Source of the DNA: Neoconidiobolus thromboides FSU 785
Lineage: Eukaryota > Entomophthoromycota > Entomophthoromycetes > Entomophthorales > Neoconidiobolaceae
Length of the DNA stretch: 64,000 bases
Reading direction: 5' to 3'
Assembly: GCA_025603075.1 (NCBI GenBank)
Contig: MU626267.1
Span: 124,001 to 188,000 of the forward strand
Shown: positions 48,065 to 59,569 of the stretch, in pieces
Numbering within the stretch: the stretch's first letter is position 1
Layout: every line of letters starts with the position of its first letter
Translations under genes and position numbers: made by a program
The notes under the pieces: generated by a model
What the model was told of the DNA's origin: nothing
Seen by the model: only the letters and a program-made list of their open reading frames with translations
The model's database searches: none

Positions 48065-48168
48065 TACGGGGATGTATTTTTGTGTCTAACGATTTTACTA
48101 ACAATTTTTCTACTCAAATAGCACTTGAAAAAAAGAAAAAGTGATGAAGCCAAAAAAACATCCCCAAA
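48065..48168 (-). mobile_element. GGGGATG-type MITE copy
   Basis: TACGGGGATGTATTTTTGTG at the left, AAAGTGATGAAGCCAAAAAA near the right, end ACATCCCCA. Confidence 0.8.
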
Positions 48169-48242
48169 TGATATCCAAATACTTAAGTCCACTTTGTTTT
48201 ATACAAAATAATAATCTCAACCAAGGCTGTACTATAATATAT

Positions 48243-48757
48243 AAAAAACCCAAACAAATGGTCTATAAAATATCGCTTTGTCAGCTCCATGGTTAGTTAT
48301 AGCATAATAATCGTCTAAGCTGTTGTGCTCTCAAATTTAGAGACAATCAACCCAAGCTCTTATTTTAATTTGCTATGAGAATTTCTAACTTCATTTCAAA
48401 GAACATTATCTCCTCGTTTTGATATTTGTACTTGTCGGAGTATAAAAGAGATTTTAAAATATAACTCAAGGCTTTTTAACTGAGTTGTTTCTCGATATCT
48501 TGCACATTTAATAAAGCTACTAAGTTTGCTTAATAGTATTTTACATAGATTTTACATTAGTATTGTCTATTCTATTTGTTCTACATAGTCTGTAGCCTAT
48601 TATGTGATATTCTTCATAATTCAAGCCTATCTTAGTCACATAAACTAAGACCTTTCGACTTATAGTGTAGTCAACCAAGCAATAGCTGTTTTTGACTCCA
48701 AACACTGAGTACCAGATTTCACAAACCACTGAGTATCAGATTTCACAGGTGTTATAT
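48243..48757 (-). repeat. Dispersed decayed coding repeat, copy 2
   Basis: Second copy of the 30183-30684 repeat. On the minus strand it keeps an open piece reading CEIWYSVFGVKNSYCLVDYT, then SRKVLVYVTKIGLNYEEYHI (48541-48729). Further downstream in that direction the text is coding-like but has stops (ALLNVQDIEKQLS, stop, KALSYILKSLLYSDKYKYQN). Its right edge carries a tandem duplication of a 21-bp unit around ACTGAGTACCAGATTTCACA. Family not recognised. Confidence 0.6.
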
Positions 48758-49087
48758 GGATTGAATAGTGATTATTTTTTAATTATTTTGTATTTTTAGT
48801 TTTATTATAATCTTATCTTATAAAAAATATTTGAAAAACATTAAACTTAATTGCTTTTATAGCCTGATTAAATATAGTGGTAACAACTAAAAAAAAATGA
48901 AACAATAATAGAAGGAATTTTAGAAAAGCTATTATAAAAAATGATAATTTTAAAATATAATTTATATATTTGATCATTAATTGAAAAAAAGTATAAAAAC
49001 AATAAAACTTATATTATAAAATTTTGGTTCTTATTTTTATGTTTAGTTGCATTCTATTAATATTTTAATTTTTATGATATTAATATA

Positions 49088-49193
49088 TATGGAAATGTAT
49101 TTTTGTATTTAAAAATTTTACTACCAATTTTCCCACTCAAATAGCACTTAAAAGATGGAAAAAGTGATGAAGTCAAAAAAAACATCCTCATAT
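49088..49193 (-). mobile_element. GGGGATG-type MITE copy
   Basis: TATGGAAATGTATTTTTGTA at the left; GATGGAAAAAGTGATGAAGT inside; end ACATCCTCATA. Confidence 0.8.
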
Positions 49194-49310
49194 ATTGACT
49201 TAATTTTATATTTGTTACTAAAAATAGCTTTCTAAATTTTTAAAATATAAAATAGAAAGCTGTATTACATATAAAAATATTTAATTGATAATTATTCCTA
49301 AATTTAGTTA

Positions 49311-49413
49311 TAATGGGATGTTTTTGGCTTTATCATTTTTTCCATTTTTTAAGCGCTATTTGAGTGGGAAAATTGGTAGTAAAATTCTTAAATACAAAAA
49401 TACATCCCCATAT
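49311..49413 (+). mobile_element. GGGGATG-type MITE copy
   Basis: TAATGGGATGTTTTTGGCTT at the left; core TTTTTTAAGCGCTATTTGAG; end TACATCCCCATA. Confidence 0.8.
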
Positions 49414-49550
49414 TTTAAATTAAAATTGAAACTTTTCCTTATGTCTATATAACAAAGTTGTCTTCTGAATATATAAATCCGTAATTATAAAAATCACAAA
49501 TGTTGAAATAGAAGATGCAAAAATAACTTTCCGCTTATTTTGAGTTATTA

Positions 49551-49656
49551 CATGGGAATATGTTTTTCGTTTAACAATTTTATTAACGATCTTTTCACTC
49601 AAATTAGTACTTAAAAAATGAAAAAAGTAATGAAATCAAAAAAACACCTTCATATA
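49551..49656 (-). mobile_element. GGGGATG-type MITE copy, diverged
   Basis: CATGGGAATATGTTTTTCGT at the left; AAAAAGTAATGAAATCAAAA inside; end ACACCTTCATA. Confidence 0.75.
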
Positions 49657-49818
49657 TTAAATAAAACAATTAAAAAAAGAATAAATTTACAATGAAAGTC
49701 CTTTAGAGGAAGAAAAGTATAAAATTTCAGAAGTTTGTACTAGTAAAATTAAAGCAATTTTTTTAAGTATAGTTACTTTATGTGTGTTCTAACATTCAAT
49801 ATCTTATGCATTAGTTGA

Positions 49819-49915
49819 CATGGGGATGTTTTTTTGGTTTCATCGCTTTTTTCATCTTTTAAGTGCTATTTAAGTAAATAATTGCTAGTAGAATTCTTAA
49901 AAATACACCCATATA
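49819..49915 (+). mobile_element. GGGGATG-type MITE copy
   Basis: CATGGGGATGTTTTTTTGGT at the left; core CTTTTAAGTGCTATTTAAGT; right end shortened to AAAATACACCCATA. Confidence 0.8.
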
Positions 49916-50037
49916 TATTAAATGTCCTTTTCTGAATTGATTCTGTCTTTGAACCTTTCATAATTTTAAATATAATTATAGTTAGTTTTTAAAAGGAGTT
50001 TGTATTCCTATTTAAGTTTTATTTTAAAATATTTCAA

Positions 50038-50144
50038 TATGGGAGTGTTTTTTTTGACTTCATTATTTTTTCCATTTTTTAAGCGCTATTTAAGCGGAAG
50101 ATTTGTTAATAAAATTCTTAAACACAAAAATACATCCTCATATA
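50038..50144 (+). mobile_element. GGGGATG-type MITE copy
   Basis: TATGGGAGTGTTTTTTTTGA at the left; core TTTTTTAAGCGCTATTTAAG; end ATACATCCTCATA. Confidence 0.8.
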
Positions 50145-50381
50145 ACAAAATTTTATGTTAAAATAATAAATGGTGAATACCTAAAAATTGAGTTTTAACT
50201 TATACTTTTACACTAATTGTTTGAATGCTACATTACTTTCTATATTTTGAAGAGTAAACTTTAGTGATTAAAGATTTGTTCATTTATAAATAATATCAAA
50301 TCCTTCTTGTTTAAAAACTTTCTAAATAAACATTATTTTTTTAAAGTAGATACCTAAAATAACCTTACATAATGTTAAATA

Positions 50382-50487
50382 TATGAGGGTATTTTTTAAT
50401 GTTTCATTACTTTTATCTCTTTTTCGAAATCAATTGAAAAGAAAAATCGTTCACAGATTTTTTGAACAAAAGCAAACATCCTCATGT
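50382..50487 (+). mobile_element. GGGGATG-type MITE copy, strongly diverged
   Basis: TATGAGGGTATTTTTTAATG at the left and GCAAACATCCTCATG at the right, with about the family's length, but the inner core has lost the AAGCGCTATTT block. Confidence 0.55.
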
Positions 50488-51025
50488 ATTTGAATTTTTT
50501 TATTCCCTAAGCACTTTACATAATAATAAAAATTTGAACAGGTACTTGGTTTTCTCCAGTACCGTAATATTTGTATTATTACATAAAGATACTTGACTAC
50601 AAAAAAAGATAAAACTCATTATAGAACTTATTGAGATATATCTTTTAGTTTCCTTATGTATTCATTTTTCATATAACATAAATTTTAAAAAAATTATTTG
50701 CCAAGTACAACAAAAGGTATTCCCCTATCCCTAATATTTGTAATGTCTTGAATTATAAAAAAACTATTGTATTAGTAAATTTAGCTCGCTGTTAAAGCTA
50801 TTTACTTATTAGGTTTTATACCGATATAAGTATTCAGATATATTATTTTTATTTAATTTTGAATAAATATTAAATATATGTTAGCATGAAGTGGGTCATT
50901 TAATAAATTTATTACTAAACAAAATTAATTAAATAAATTAATCTTAGATTATGATAATCGATTTAATAGTAAAGCCAATGAAAAATGACGTAGCAAAGAA
51001 TATATAAAAAGCCCAAATTAGAACA

Positions 51026-51062
51026 TTTTTTATTTTATTTTTTATTTTATTTTTTATTTTAT
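51026..51062. repeat. 11-bp tandem repeat in the transporter leader
   Basis: Three copies of TTTTTATTTTA, ending 14 bp before the transporter start codon; T-rich leader or core-promoter tract. Confidence 0.8.
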
Positions 51063-51075
51063 ATAACTAAACTCA

Positions 51076-52485
51076 ATGAATACAAAAAAACAATTGAGTG
51101 TTGTATTTTTAACTTTATTGATTGATTTGTTTGCATTTACAGTAATTTTACCTATTTTTCCATCTTTGATTGTTGAATATCAAAAAGAAGAGGTAATTTT
51201 TAAATTTTATAGTCTAAAATTTTAATCCTTATCATTAATCTAGAACTTTTTATTGACCAATATACTATATGGAATCCGCTGGTTTAAAACCAATATATTG
51301 AACCAAACTGGGGTAGACAACGCTTTAGAGTCTACCTTGTTAGGTGGTATCATTGGGAGCTTGTTTTCCATTTTACAATTTATCATATCACCGATCATTG
51401 GCAAATACAGTGATACTTATGGACGTAAAAAGACCTTAATAATCACAGTGATAGGCAACTTAATTAGTAGTATCATATGGTTCTTTGCAAAAGATTTTAG
51501 TTTGTTTTTATTGGCTAGAGTAGTTGCTGGACTCTCAGAAGGTAATGTACAGATTGCTACAACGATTATTTCAGATATCACTAGTGTCCAGAATAGATCC
51601 AAATCAATGGCTTTAGTCGGTCTCGCTTTTTCTATCGCTTTTACAGTCGGGCCTGGGTTATCAGGCTATTTTGTTTCTATCGATTTTTTTAGTCAAAAGA
51701 TTCATAATTTGTATAATCCACATAAATTTTCTTCCGCTGCTTTGTTGGCGTGTGTACTTATTTTTATTGAGTTGATCTTATTAGCACTATTTCTAAAGGA
51801 AAGTAAGGAATCTAATGTAGAGAAAAAAGAGGAAAATAGTAATGGCGAAAAGGAGGTATATAAAAGTGAAAATGAAGCAGAATATATACAAAAAAAGAAT
51901 GTAAAAATAGAGGACATTGTAGAAATCTCTAAACTAAATAATTGTCACTTATTATTTTTATTTTTATTTTCAGGGATTGAGTTTACACTACCATTTTTAG
52001 CACAGCATCAATATAAATTCAATTCTATTCAACAGGGACGTATGTTTGGGTATTTGGGTATCTTATCTGCTTGTATTCAAGGATTTTATGTACGTCGGTA
52101 TAAATTTAATGAAGGCAGAAATATTGTGTTAGGGATGTTAAGCTGTGTTATTTCTTTATTGACATTAGCTTTTACTATTCACTTTAATTTAAGCATAAGT
52201 TATTTATATTTATCAATTACCTTTCTATCCTTTACTTCAGCTACAGTGGTATCCTCGATGTCTAGTTTAACTTCTATTTATGCTACTCCCATTCCTAATC
52301 AACGCGGTGAAATTTTGGGTACTTTTCGTTCTTTTGGACAATTAGGGAGAGCCATCGGCCCAATTGTAGCATGTACACTTTATTGGGCATATGGCCCAAT
52401 TATCTGTTATGTTTTATCAGCCATTGGTTTAACATCAACTATATTTTATTTTAATACAATACAATCAAAAATAAAAGAAAATTAA
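51076..52485 (+). CDS. Major facilitator transporter, MFSD10/TETRAN-like
   Basis: Twelve-helix MFS membrane transporter of the DHA1/TCR-TETRAN type; organic-anion or drug efflux is the family theme, the substrate here is unknown. Exon 1 (51076-51192) encodes MNTKKQLSVVFLTLLIDLFA and FTVILPIFPSLIVEYQKEE. An intron of about 50 bp ends at CTAG (51241) and joins to NFLLTNILYGIRWFKTNILN. MFS motif A is clear in KYSDTYGRKKTLIITVIGN between helices 2 and 3. Helix 5 carries GLAFSIAFTVGPGLSGYF. A hydrophilic, Glu/Lys-rich central loop (residues about 225-260) separates the two halves. The second half includes RGEILGTFRSFGQLGRAIGP, a typical motif of this family. About 455 residues. Convergent with PGK1, 33 bp between stop codons. 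Confidence 0.88.
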
Positions 52486-52518
52486 GTTGAAACTAAACAA
52501 GTTTTATTTATTTAATAG

Positions 52519-54288
52519 CTATTCCTTATTAGAAAGATAAACAACTCCTGGTAATTCTTTGCCTTCTAAAAGTTCTAAAGAAGCACCTCCCCCAGTAGAA
52601 ACATGAGATATATTTTCTTCTTCCTTCCATTTAGCAGCTGCAGTAGCAGTATCACCTCCACCTAAAAATGAAATTAACCTTCAATGTTAAAATAAGATTA
52701 TAATTCGACTTACCAACAATGGTAGTTGCTCCTTCTTTAGTAGCTTGAACTACAGCATCTAATACAGCTTTAGTACACTTTTCGAATTTTTCAAATTCAA
52801 ACACTCCAGGTGGACTAATTGACTATTAATTCAATATCTAATGTGATTTCATATATTAATTTACCCATTCCATAAAATAGTCTTTGAGCTAATAATAGCT
52901 TGCTTGAATTTTTCGGCTGATTTTTCACCGCAATCTAATCCCTATAAATTTAATTAGTTTACTATGGTGTTTCATTATTATATAACTTACGAGCCATCCG
53001 TCTGGAATACCTTCGCTATCGGTAGCATAACCAACCTAAATACGTTAATGAATGATATAATTGTATTTAAATAACATTACTGTAGCATCTTTAGAGAATT
53101 TATCTCCAGTAACGTAATCTTCTGGTAAGATAATCTCGACTTGATTTTTTTTTGCTTTTTCAATTAATTGAGGCACCAATTTACTTCCTTCTTCATCAAA
53201 CAAGGAATTTCCAATCTAATAAAATAATAATAATATTAGCTTGATATTATGTTATAGGATTAGTAAGTTACTTTAAGATTTTCTAATACTTTCTTAAAAG
53301 TAAAAGCCATACCACCACCAATAATCATACGATCTACTTTGTCTAAAAGATTTTCAACTAATTGAATTTTATCTGAGATTTTAGCTCTAATAAAATATGA
53401 ATTAGAAAATGACATATCAATAATAAATAATTAATTACCCTCCCAAAATAGCTAAGAAAGGTTTTTTTGGAGTTTCTAAGGCTTTAGAGAAATACTCTAA
53501 TTCTTTCTTCATTAAAAACCCTGATACTTTCAATGGAAGATCAACACCAACCATAGAAGAATGAGCACGATGGGCAGTACCAAAAGCATCGTTAACATAA
53601 ACATCTCCTAATTTGCTTAATGAAGCACGGAACTTTTCAACATCTGATTTATCAGCTTTGGTCTGATTTAAAAAAAAAGATAAATTGAAATAGCATTGAG
53701 TATCAAATTAATTTACCTTTTTACCTTCAGAATCCTTGCTAGAACCTTCTTCTTCAATATGGAATCTCAAATTTTCTAACAAAATTACTTGACCTAGTAA
53801 AAGAGTTAAAATAAATAACAAAATGTAAAACTATCAAACTGTATTACCATCTTTAGCTTCGCTACATTCCTTTTCAACTTCTTGTCCAACACAATCATTT
53901 AAAAATTTTACTGGTTTATTTAAGAGACGCTCTATTTCCTCAGCTACTGGTTTTAAAGAATATTTCTCAACTACTTTGCCGTTAGGACGACCTAAATGAC
54001 TCATCAATACAACTGATTTAGCACCTACAAATTTTTTTGTTAATCAACCTATCTCCTTAACCCTAAAATTTAATAATACCATGCTCCAAGATATGTTTTA
54101 TGGTTGGTAAAGCAGCTACAATTCTTTGGTTATTGCTAATCTTTCCATCAGCGAATGGGACATTGAAATCAACTCTATTTTATTATTAATATATAAATAG
54201 GTATAGATAACTGTAGCTTGATTTACCTTACTAAGGCTCTTTTCCCATTGAAATCAACATCATCAATAGATAATTTATTAAAACTCAT
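52519..54288 (-). CDS. PGK1: Phosphoglycerate kinase
   Basis: Glycolytic enzyme converting 1,3-bisphosphoglycerate and ADP to 3-phosphoglycerate and ATP in the cytosol. About eleven exons; no single frame is long, which hides the gene. The start at 54288 gives [20 protein letters not shown], joining after an intron to [18 protein letters not shown]. Then come [20 protein letters not shown], the substrate-binding [14 protein letters not shown], later blocks for the hinge and nucleotide-binding domain, [18 protein letters not shown] near 52640, and the C terminus [20 protein letters not shown] before TAG at 52519. Catalytic N-terminal Arg, the LRFH motif and the C-terminal GGG loops are all intact. 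Introns are 45-60 bp. Ten introns is high for a fungal PGK. Confidence 0.93.
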
Positions 54289-54751
54289 CTTTTTTATTAT
54301 ACTTCGATAAAAACTTGAAGTTAAAACTTTCATTTTTATCTCTTTAGTACATTTTCATGATATCGAATTTAATTTGAACGTCATCCTTTCGATTGCTTCT
54401 GCCAATCATTTCCAAAATACTATCTTATCTTCACAGATTGAAGCTTTTATTGGTTTAATTTCGCTTTTTTCCACAAAACTGTCGTATTATTTATCCTTTA
54501 TCTTTATATATTCACTTTTTTTTACTGGTTAAGTTTAATCTTTATTTTTATATATTAAAATTTATAGCTTCACTTTGTATTTATACATTTGTATATTATT
54601 AAAACTTTGTTTATGCTATAACCTTGTCATAACTTTTAAATTTTAAAAGCAAAAAATCTTCTATCAAAGCCAAGTTTAACCTTATCAGTTATGATTTATA
54701 CTTGAAAAAAATTATAAAAAGATATCATACTTAATCTACTAAAAATCATAA

Positions 54752-54791
54752 TATAGAGGTGTCTTTTATTGAAAAAAAAACACTCTCATAT
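54752..54791. mobile_element. Short deleted GGGGATG-type element
   Basis: TATAGAGGTGTCTTTTATTG at the left and AAAAACACTCTCATAT at the right are the family's two termini brought together, with the interior missing. Confidence 0.5.
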
Positions 54792-55634
54792 TGGAAAGTT
54801 TTAAATAAGGGGGGAAGTATGATTGAAGTTGAATTTTTTATTTCATTGTTAATAGTTTTCCTATAAATTATGAAAATTTATTCATTCCAGGTCATGCTTG
54901 GTGTAATAATTTTATCAGATTATTTATATTCTATCATGTTTAATTTATTGTAGTTATAATGAATGAATTGTATTATTAAGAATTTAATACAGATAATACT
55001 TATAATAGCCATAAGAGATCTGAACAAAGCAGAGTTTAATTAATTAATAGGTATAAGTATTGTAGCTTGTTAATATAAAGTTGGCAAAAAATCTATAGTG
55101 TTTTTTGAATGTTTAATAGAGAAACAATCAATAGTAATTAAATTTATAAGAATTAGTTTAATATTATAAAAGCCACATTTCTTATTTCTTATCTTTTATG
55201 ATAATGATAGATCTATTATTAATTTATTTACATTTAAACTAAAACTTTAATATTAATATTAAAATAACTTTTTAACTAAAATAAGTTGTATGATTCTATC
55301 ATTTCATCAAATTTCAATTCAATGCTTTAGATAATATGATTAATCTGCACAGACAAGTTTGAAAGTTTGATTAAGTAGAATTTTCAATTCCATTTTTTCT
55401 CTATTTCCTGTTTGACGTAAAATCTAAAAAAAATCTCAAATAGACACTAGGCAAGAGGGCACTCTCTCATACAAAATCTTGAAATGGGCAAAAAAGAAGC
55501 TGTTTCTGTAGTACTTAGTGCTTAATTTGCGATTCTTTTTAAAAAGCAGAATTATACAAAATTTGAACTAAACTCTTAAACTAACCTATATGTGAAAAAT
55601 AATTGTTTTGAAAAACATTCTATAAACTAAGTAG

Positions 55635-55727
55635 CTGGGGATGTTTTTTGATTTTACCAACAATCTTTATGCTCAAATAACGCTTAAAAAATGGAAAAAG
55701 TAATGAAACCAAAAAAACATCCACATA
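55635..55727 (-). mobile_element. GGGGATG-type MITE copy
   Basis: CTGGGGATGTTTTTTGATTT at the left, slightly shortened; CGCTTAAAAAATGGAAAAAG inside; end AACATCCACATA. Confidence 0.8.
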
Positions 55728-56624
55728 TCCTGCTGATTTAGTTCTTTCCTTAATACCTATTATTAAATTAATTAATATATTAAAGAATTACTCTTTTAAT
55801 AGTATAAAAACTAATTTAAAACTTTAATTAGTTTTGACCATTAAAAGATAATGTAAAAACTCAAAATAAAAACAAATGACTAGTCGCAACTAATTTTAAT
55901 CTCTTACCAAACTTATGATATTAATTAAAATAAAGTTATCAAGTTTGTATAATAAAGCGCTATTTTATTTGATGTTATAAGAGTTGTGGATAAAAAAATT
56001 TGCTATATTTGGTACTTTCTAAAAAAAACTGAAAGCTCGAAAGCTCAGGTGTTTTATTTAGCTAACAGCTGAAAATATAATAGCAATGAACAGAGATAGA
56101 AGAGTTGGGGTAAAAGATAAATAGAAGAGAGTAAACTAAGGGACTGAAAGAGTACATAGCCCTAATTTACTTGTTTATAATCGATTGAATTTAACAAAGA
56201 AAGTGTATAGTCGTTTTATAAATACTAAGCTAAACACAGAATATTGAAAAAACGACAGATAATGAAGCAAATAATTTAGTAAATAGAATAGATGGCCCCC
56301 ACATGCAAGTGTAAGGTAAGCATTTAAATTTCAATTAGATTATCTTCAATTAGTCATCATAAAAATAAATGCTATGAAATATTATTATAGAATAAACTAG
56401 TTGCTTTATTTTAAAAGATATTAGATCATTCTTGAAAGTGATTAAAATTGTAAAAACATTAAAACTATGAATTAAAATAAGAACATAATGATAAAAATAT
56501 TCAAATTAAAGCGGAATAGAATTTGTTAACAAACACCATTTTAGATTTCAAGAGGTATTATGCTACACTTAGTCACCTGATTACAAGGGAAAAAGGCAGA
56601 ATTTAGTTTTAATTTATAATAATA

Positions 56625-56648
56625 GTTATTATTATTATTATTATTATA
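56625..56648. repeat. (ATT)n microsatellite
   Basis: Eight copies of a TTA/ATT triplet in gene-free DNA. Confidence 0.85.
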
Positions 56649-58070
56649 AACGTTCAATTTGAGTACGGAAAAAGATGTCTCCTTTTTTATAAAATAAAGT
56701 AACCCATTTAATTTAACTTTTATTAAAAAGTTGTGTGCATTGCGTATAAGATATTTTTATAAATAAACATATTTTTAGTAACAATTCATGCTTTATTAAA
56801 GTTCAGACTAAAGCTATATAATAAAACTTAAGTTATTTCATAGTATAGAATTTTATTTTAATATAACTTAAATAACATTCTAAATAATTGATCTTGATGA
56901 TGAAAAGATAATAGATATTTTAGTTTTGATTATTTTAAAAAGTACGAAAAGAGGGCTTTAGGTTAAAATATAAATAACAATTATTATTTCACTGAATAAC
57001 CATAAATACAACCTTTGAGAGAGTGATCCTAAATACAGAAAGTATAAAACAATTTAGATATAATCCCTTATAAAGTTAAGTCAATTTGAAAAATAAAATA
57101 ATCAGATTACTAATTTAGGCAACTTAAATAATTTACAAGTATTGAAATCATATATTAAAATAATTTTTAAAACAAAAACTTGATTAAAAGCGACATTACT
57201 AATTTATTTAAGCTCTTTAAATAAACAATAAATAAATAAAGTTCAAATATTGAGTTTCTTCATACTATAAGATTTTAACTGGGAAAGTAGTTTTTCTATA
57301 TTATACTTCTTTTTATGGTTCAAAATCAATAAGAAATCATAAGAATAATCCTTAGACTTAAGCCAATAGCTTTGCTCAATAGAGTTAAGGTATTTGGGAT
57401 AAAGATAGCTGAAAAGTGTGATTGATGTTATAAATAGAGATTTTATATTCTTTAGTATGGTAATAGATTAACCGGATTTTAATAGTATTTAAATATAGCG
57501 TCATCATTATTATCTAGATAATATCTTATGAAAATTTAAAAAAATTTAATAGTTCTAATAGTGTTATATCAACTCATGAAAAATAGTTCTATTTTGTACT
57601 AAAAATTAACAAAAATATAGATAGAATATAATGAATATAAAATAGAATAAAAGTAAAGCAAAAATTATATATTTTATACAGAACCATTGATTTTCATTAT
57701 TAACTTTAAATTAGCTTAGCTTACCAGGAAATACTAATATTAAGAGAATAATTCATAACTGCATTACAACCAATTGAATTACTATCTATTTTTATTAACC
57801 AATTGAAATTCATTCTTATTCTACCGTATTTATTAAGAACCAATACTACTACTAATTAAATGATTAACTTGAAAAGACTTCTACTTTAATAGGAATGTGT
57901 GCTCCTCTCAGATGTCATGGACATTAGAAATCGAATAGAAAATTAACAGTATTGTACTACTAAATATGTAATTGTTCCTTGGTTTGAAACCACAAACACT
58001 TGGAACCTGCAACGCATCAATAGTACAACTTCCAAATTAAGAAATCGAAGTAAAGAATAATTAGTAACGA

Positions 58071-58084
58071 GAACCGGTTCTCAT
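58071..58084. promoter_or_regulatory. Perfect 14-bp palindrome upstream of the trihelix gene
   Basis: GAGAACCGGTTCTC is fully self-complementary and GC-richer than its surroundings. It could be a dimeric regulator site 355 bp before the start codon at 58439; function is only inferred. Confidence 0.3.
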
Positions 58085-58438
58085 AAATAATAAGTAACAA
58101 ATTATTCCTCAAAAAATTAGGGTCATGAACATAAAATATTCCGCTTTAGTAAAAAGTTACAAGGATGAAACATTAATTTCGGGAAAGTTTACTTTGATTA
58201 TTAACCACTGAGAGCATTTCTACACCAAAGATTAATTGATTTCAATTTTTTAAGATTGAAATTACCTTCACTCTGATTTAGAAAACCGACTCAATCAAAA
58301 ATAGAAAAGTATAAATAAACTTCGAAAAAATAAGTTATTCCAAACTTCTCACTTTTAAATATTTTTTATTAGTTTAATATTCTTTCAAAAAACAAAAGTA
58401 TATAATATTAATAGAATTCCTTAAGCTAATTAATTATT

Positions 58439-59569
58439 ATGGTGGACTATAACCCTTATCCTTCCTCATCCAATGGTTATCAACCTAGCAAAGCATCCCA
58501 TCAAACTACCCCTAATAATGTAAGTAACACCAATCATCATTACTACTCACAATATCAAAGCCATCATCCACAACATCTTCAACCTATAAAAATAGAGCCA
58601 CGCATGCATCAGGATACCCATGAGCACTATCCTCAATCAGCAGGGCATCCTCAAAATCACCCTCAAATGCGCCATTATCATTATAACACTCAACCTCATG
58701 CTAATCAAAACAATATGAGTTTTGTACCAATCATGCCAAATAGCGTTCATCTCAACCATCCTGGACATCATACTGAGCCAAGTACCCCAACAACCCATGG
58801 CTTTCAAATTCCCCCCATCTCAAGAGAATCACTCCCAATGTATAATAATATGATGATGAGTACTCCGAATCATCCTTATTATCATAACTATTCTACTAAC
58901 CATCATGCTATGCCACCGTATCCAAGCCACCTTTCAAGAGAAGGTATTACTACTCCGCTCAATAGCTCTAGTGTACCTCAAACCCCATCTCACCCTACGC
59001 CAACCACTTTACCAGCTTCTCATGATGAAGAGGATATTCGAGGTAGAGCTGAGAATTGGCATTATGCTGAAACAAAACAATTTGTGCAAATTTTATTGAT
59101 GCATAAAAGGGAACTCACTAACTTACGTCGCCATCCAGGTGTATGGGCAACAATTGCTACCCAACTTAGAGGATATGGGTATGAAAGATCAGTGGAAAAA
59201 TGTAAGAATAGATGGAAGGTATTGGTAGCAAAATATAAGAAGTATACTGAAAAGATAGCTAGTAATCCTAAAGTTAAATCGTCGGATGGTTCTCAATATA
59301 TTCCAAAAGGAGGAGCACCTCACTCTGGACAATCTTTTGACAATAACTATCATTATTATCATCAACAGATTCAACAACTGAATTCAGGAGCTAGTAATTT
59401 TGAGTTTTACTACGAAATGCATGAGTTACTGTCAACTATTTATCACGCTGGTCCAGACGGTGTAGTAAAAAGAAGACAACCTACTAGAAGATCACCATCC
59501 CCTAAGCATTTTATTACTCCTATTGATTCCAAAGAAAGGACGGAAAAGGAGCTTACTGCTAAAAAATGA
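58439..59569 (+). CDS. Myb/SANT-like (trihelix) DNA-binding protein, copy 2
   Basis: Single-exon gene for 376 residues, stop TGA at 59567-59569. The N-terminal 200 residues are His/Pro/Asn/Gln/Ser-rich (for example HNHPQMRHYHYNTQP-like text), as in activation domains. The DNA-binding domain at about residues 198-280 starts IRGRAENWHYAETKQFVQIL, continues RRHPGVWATIATQLRGYGYE, and ends CKNRWKVLVAKYKKYTEKI. It is clearly paralogous to copy 1: RAENW, RHPxVW, GYERS and CKN(R/K)WK are shared. The C-terminal MHELLSTIYHAGPDGVVKRR matches the C-terminal block of copy 1. A basic tail, RRQPTRRSPSPKH, may be a nuclear localisation signal. Nuclear regulator with unknown targets. Confidence 0.87.
   Translation: MVDYNPYPSSSNGYQPSKASHQTTPNNVSNTNHHYYSQYQSHHPQHLQPIKIEPRMHQDTHEHYPQSAGHPQNHPQMRHYHYNTQPHANQNNMSFVPIMPNSVHLNHPGHHTEPSTPTTHGFQIPPISRESLPMYNNMMMSTPNHPYYHNYSTNHHAMPPYPSHLSREGITTPLNSSSVPQTPSHPTPTTLPASHDEEDIRGRAENWHYAETKQFVQILLMHKRELTNLRRHPGVWATIATQLRGYGYERSVEKCKNRWKVLVAKYKKYTEKIASNPKVKSSDGSQYIPKGGAPHSGQSFDNNYHYYHQQIQQLNSGASNFEFYYEMHELLSTIYHAGPDGVVKRRQPTRRSPSPKHFITPIDSKERTEKELTAKK

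Larger units (their letters stand above)
47222..51075. other. Gene-free MITE-rich region
   Basis: 3.85 kb without an intact gene. It holds seven GGGGATG-type elements between 48.06 and 50.49 kb and one copy of the dispersed decayed coding repeat (48243-48757), all listed separately. A 76-codon frame at 47756-47986 is Tyr/Ile/Leu/Phe-rich and looks like chance. Confidence 0.75.
54289..58438. other. Long gene-free AT-rich spacer
   Basis: 4.15 kb between the divergent PGK1 and trihelix genes. It contains two MITE remnants (54752-54791 and 55635-55727), a TTA/ATT triplet run (56625-56648) and a perfect 14-bp palindrome (GAGAACCGGTTCTC, 58071-58084), 355 bp before the trihelix start. No coding potential above background is seen; a short readable stretch near 57914-58060 (MDIRNRIEN, stop, then KYVIVPWFETTNTWNLQRI) is not convincing. 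Confidence 0.6.
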
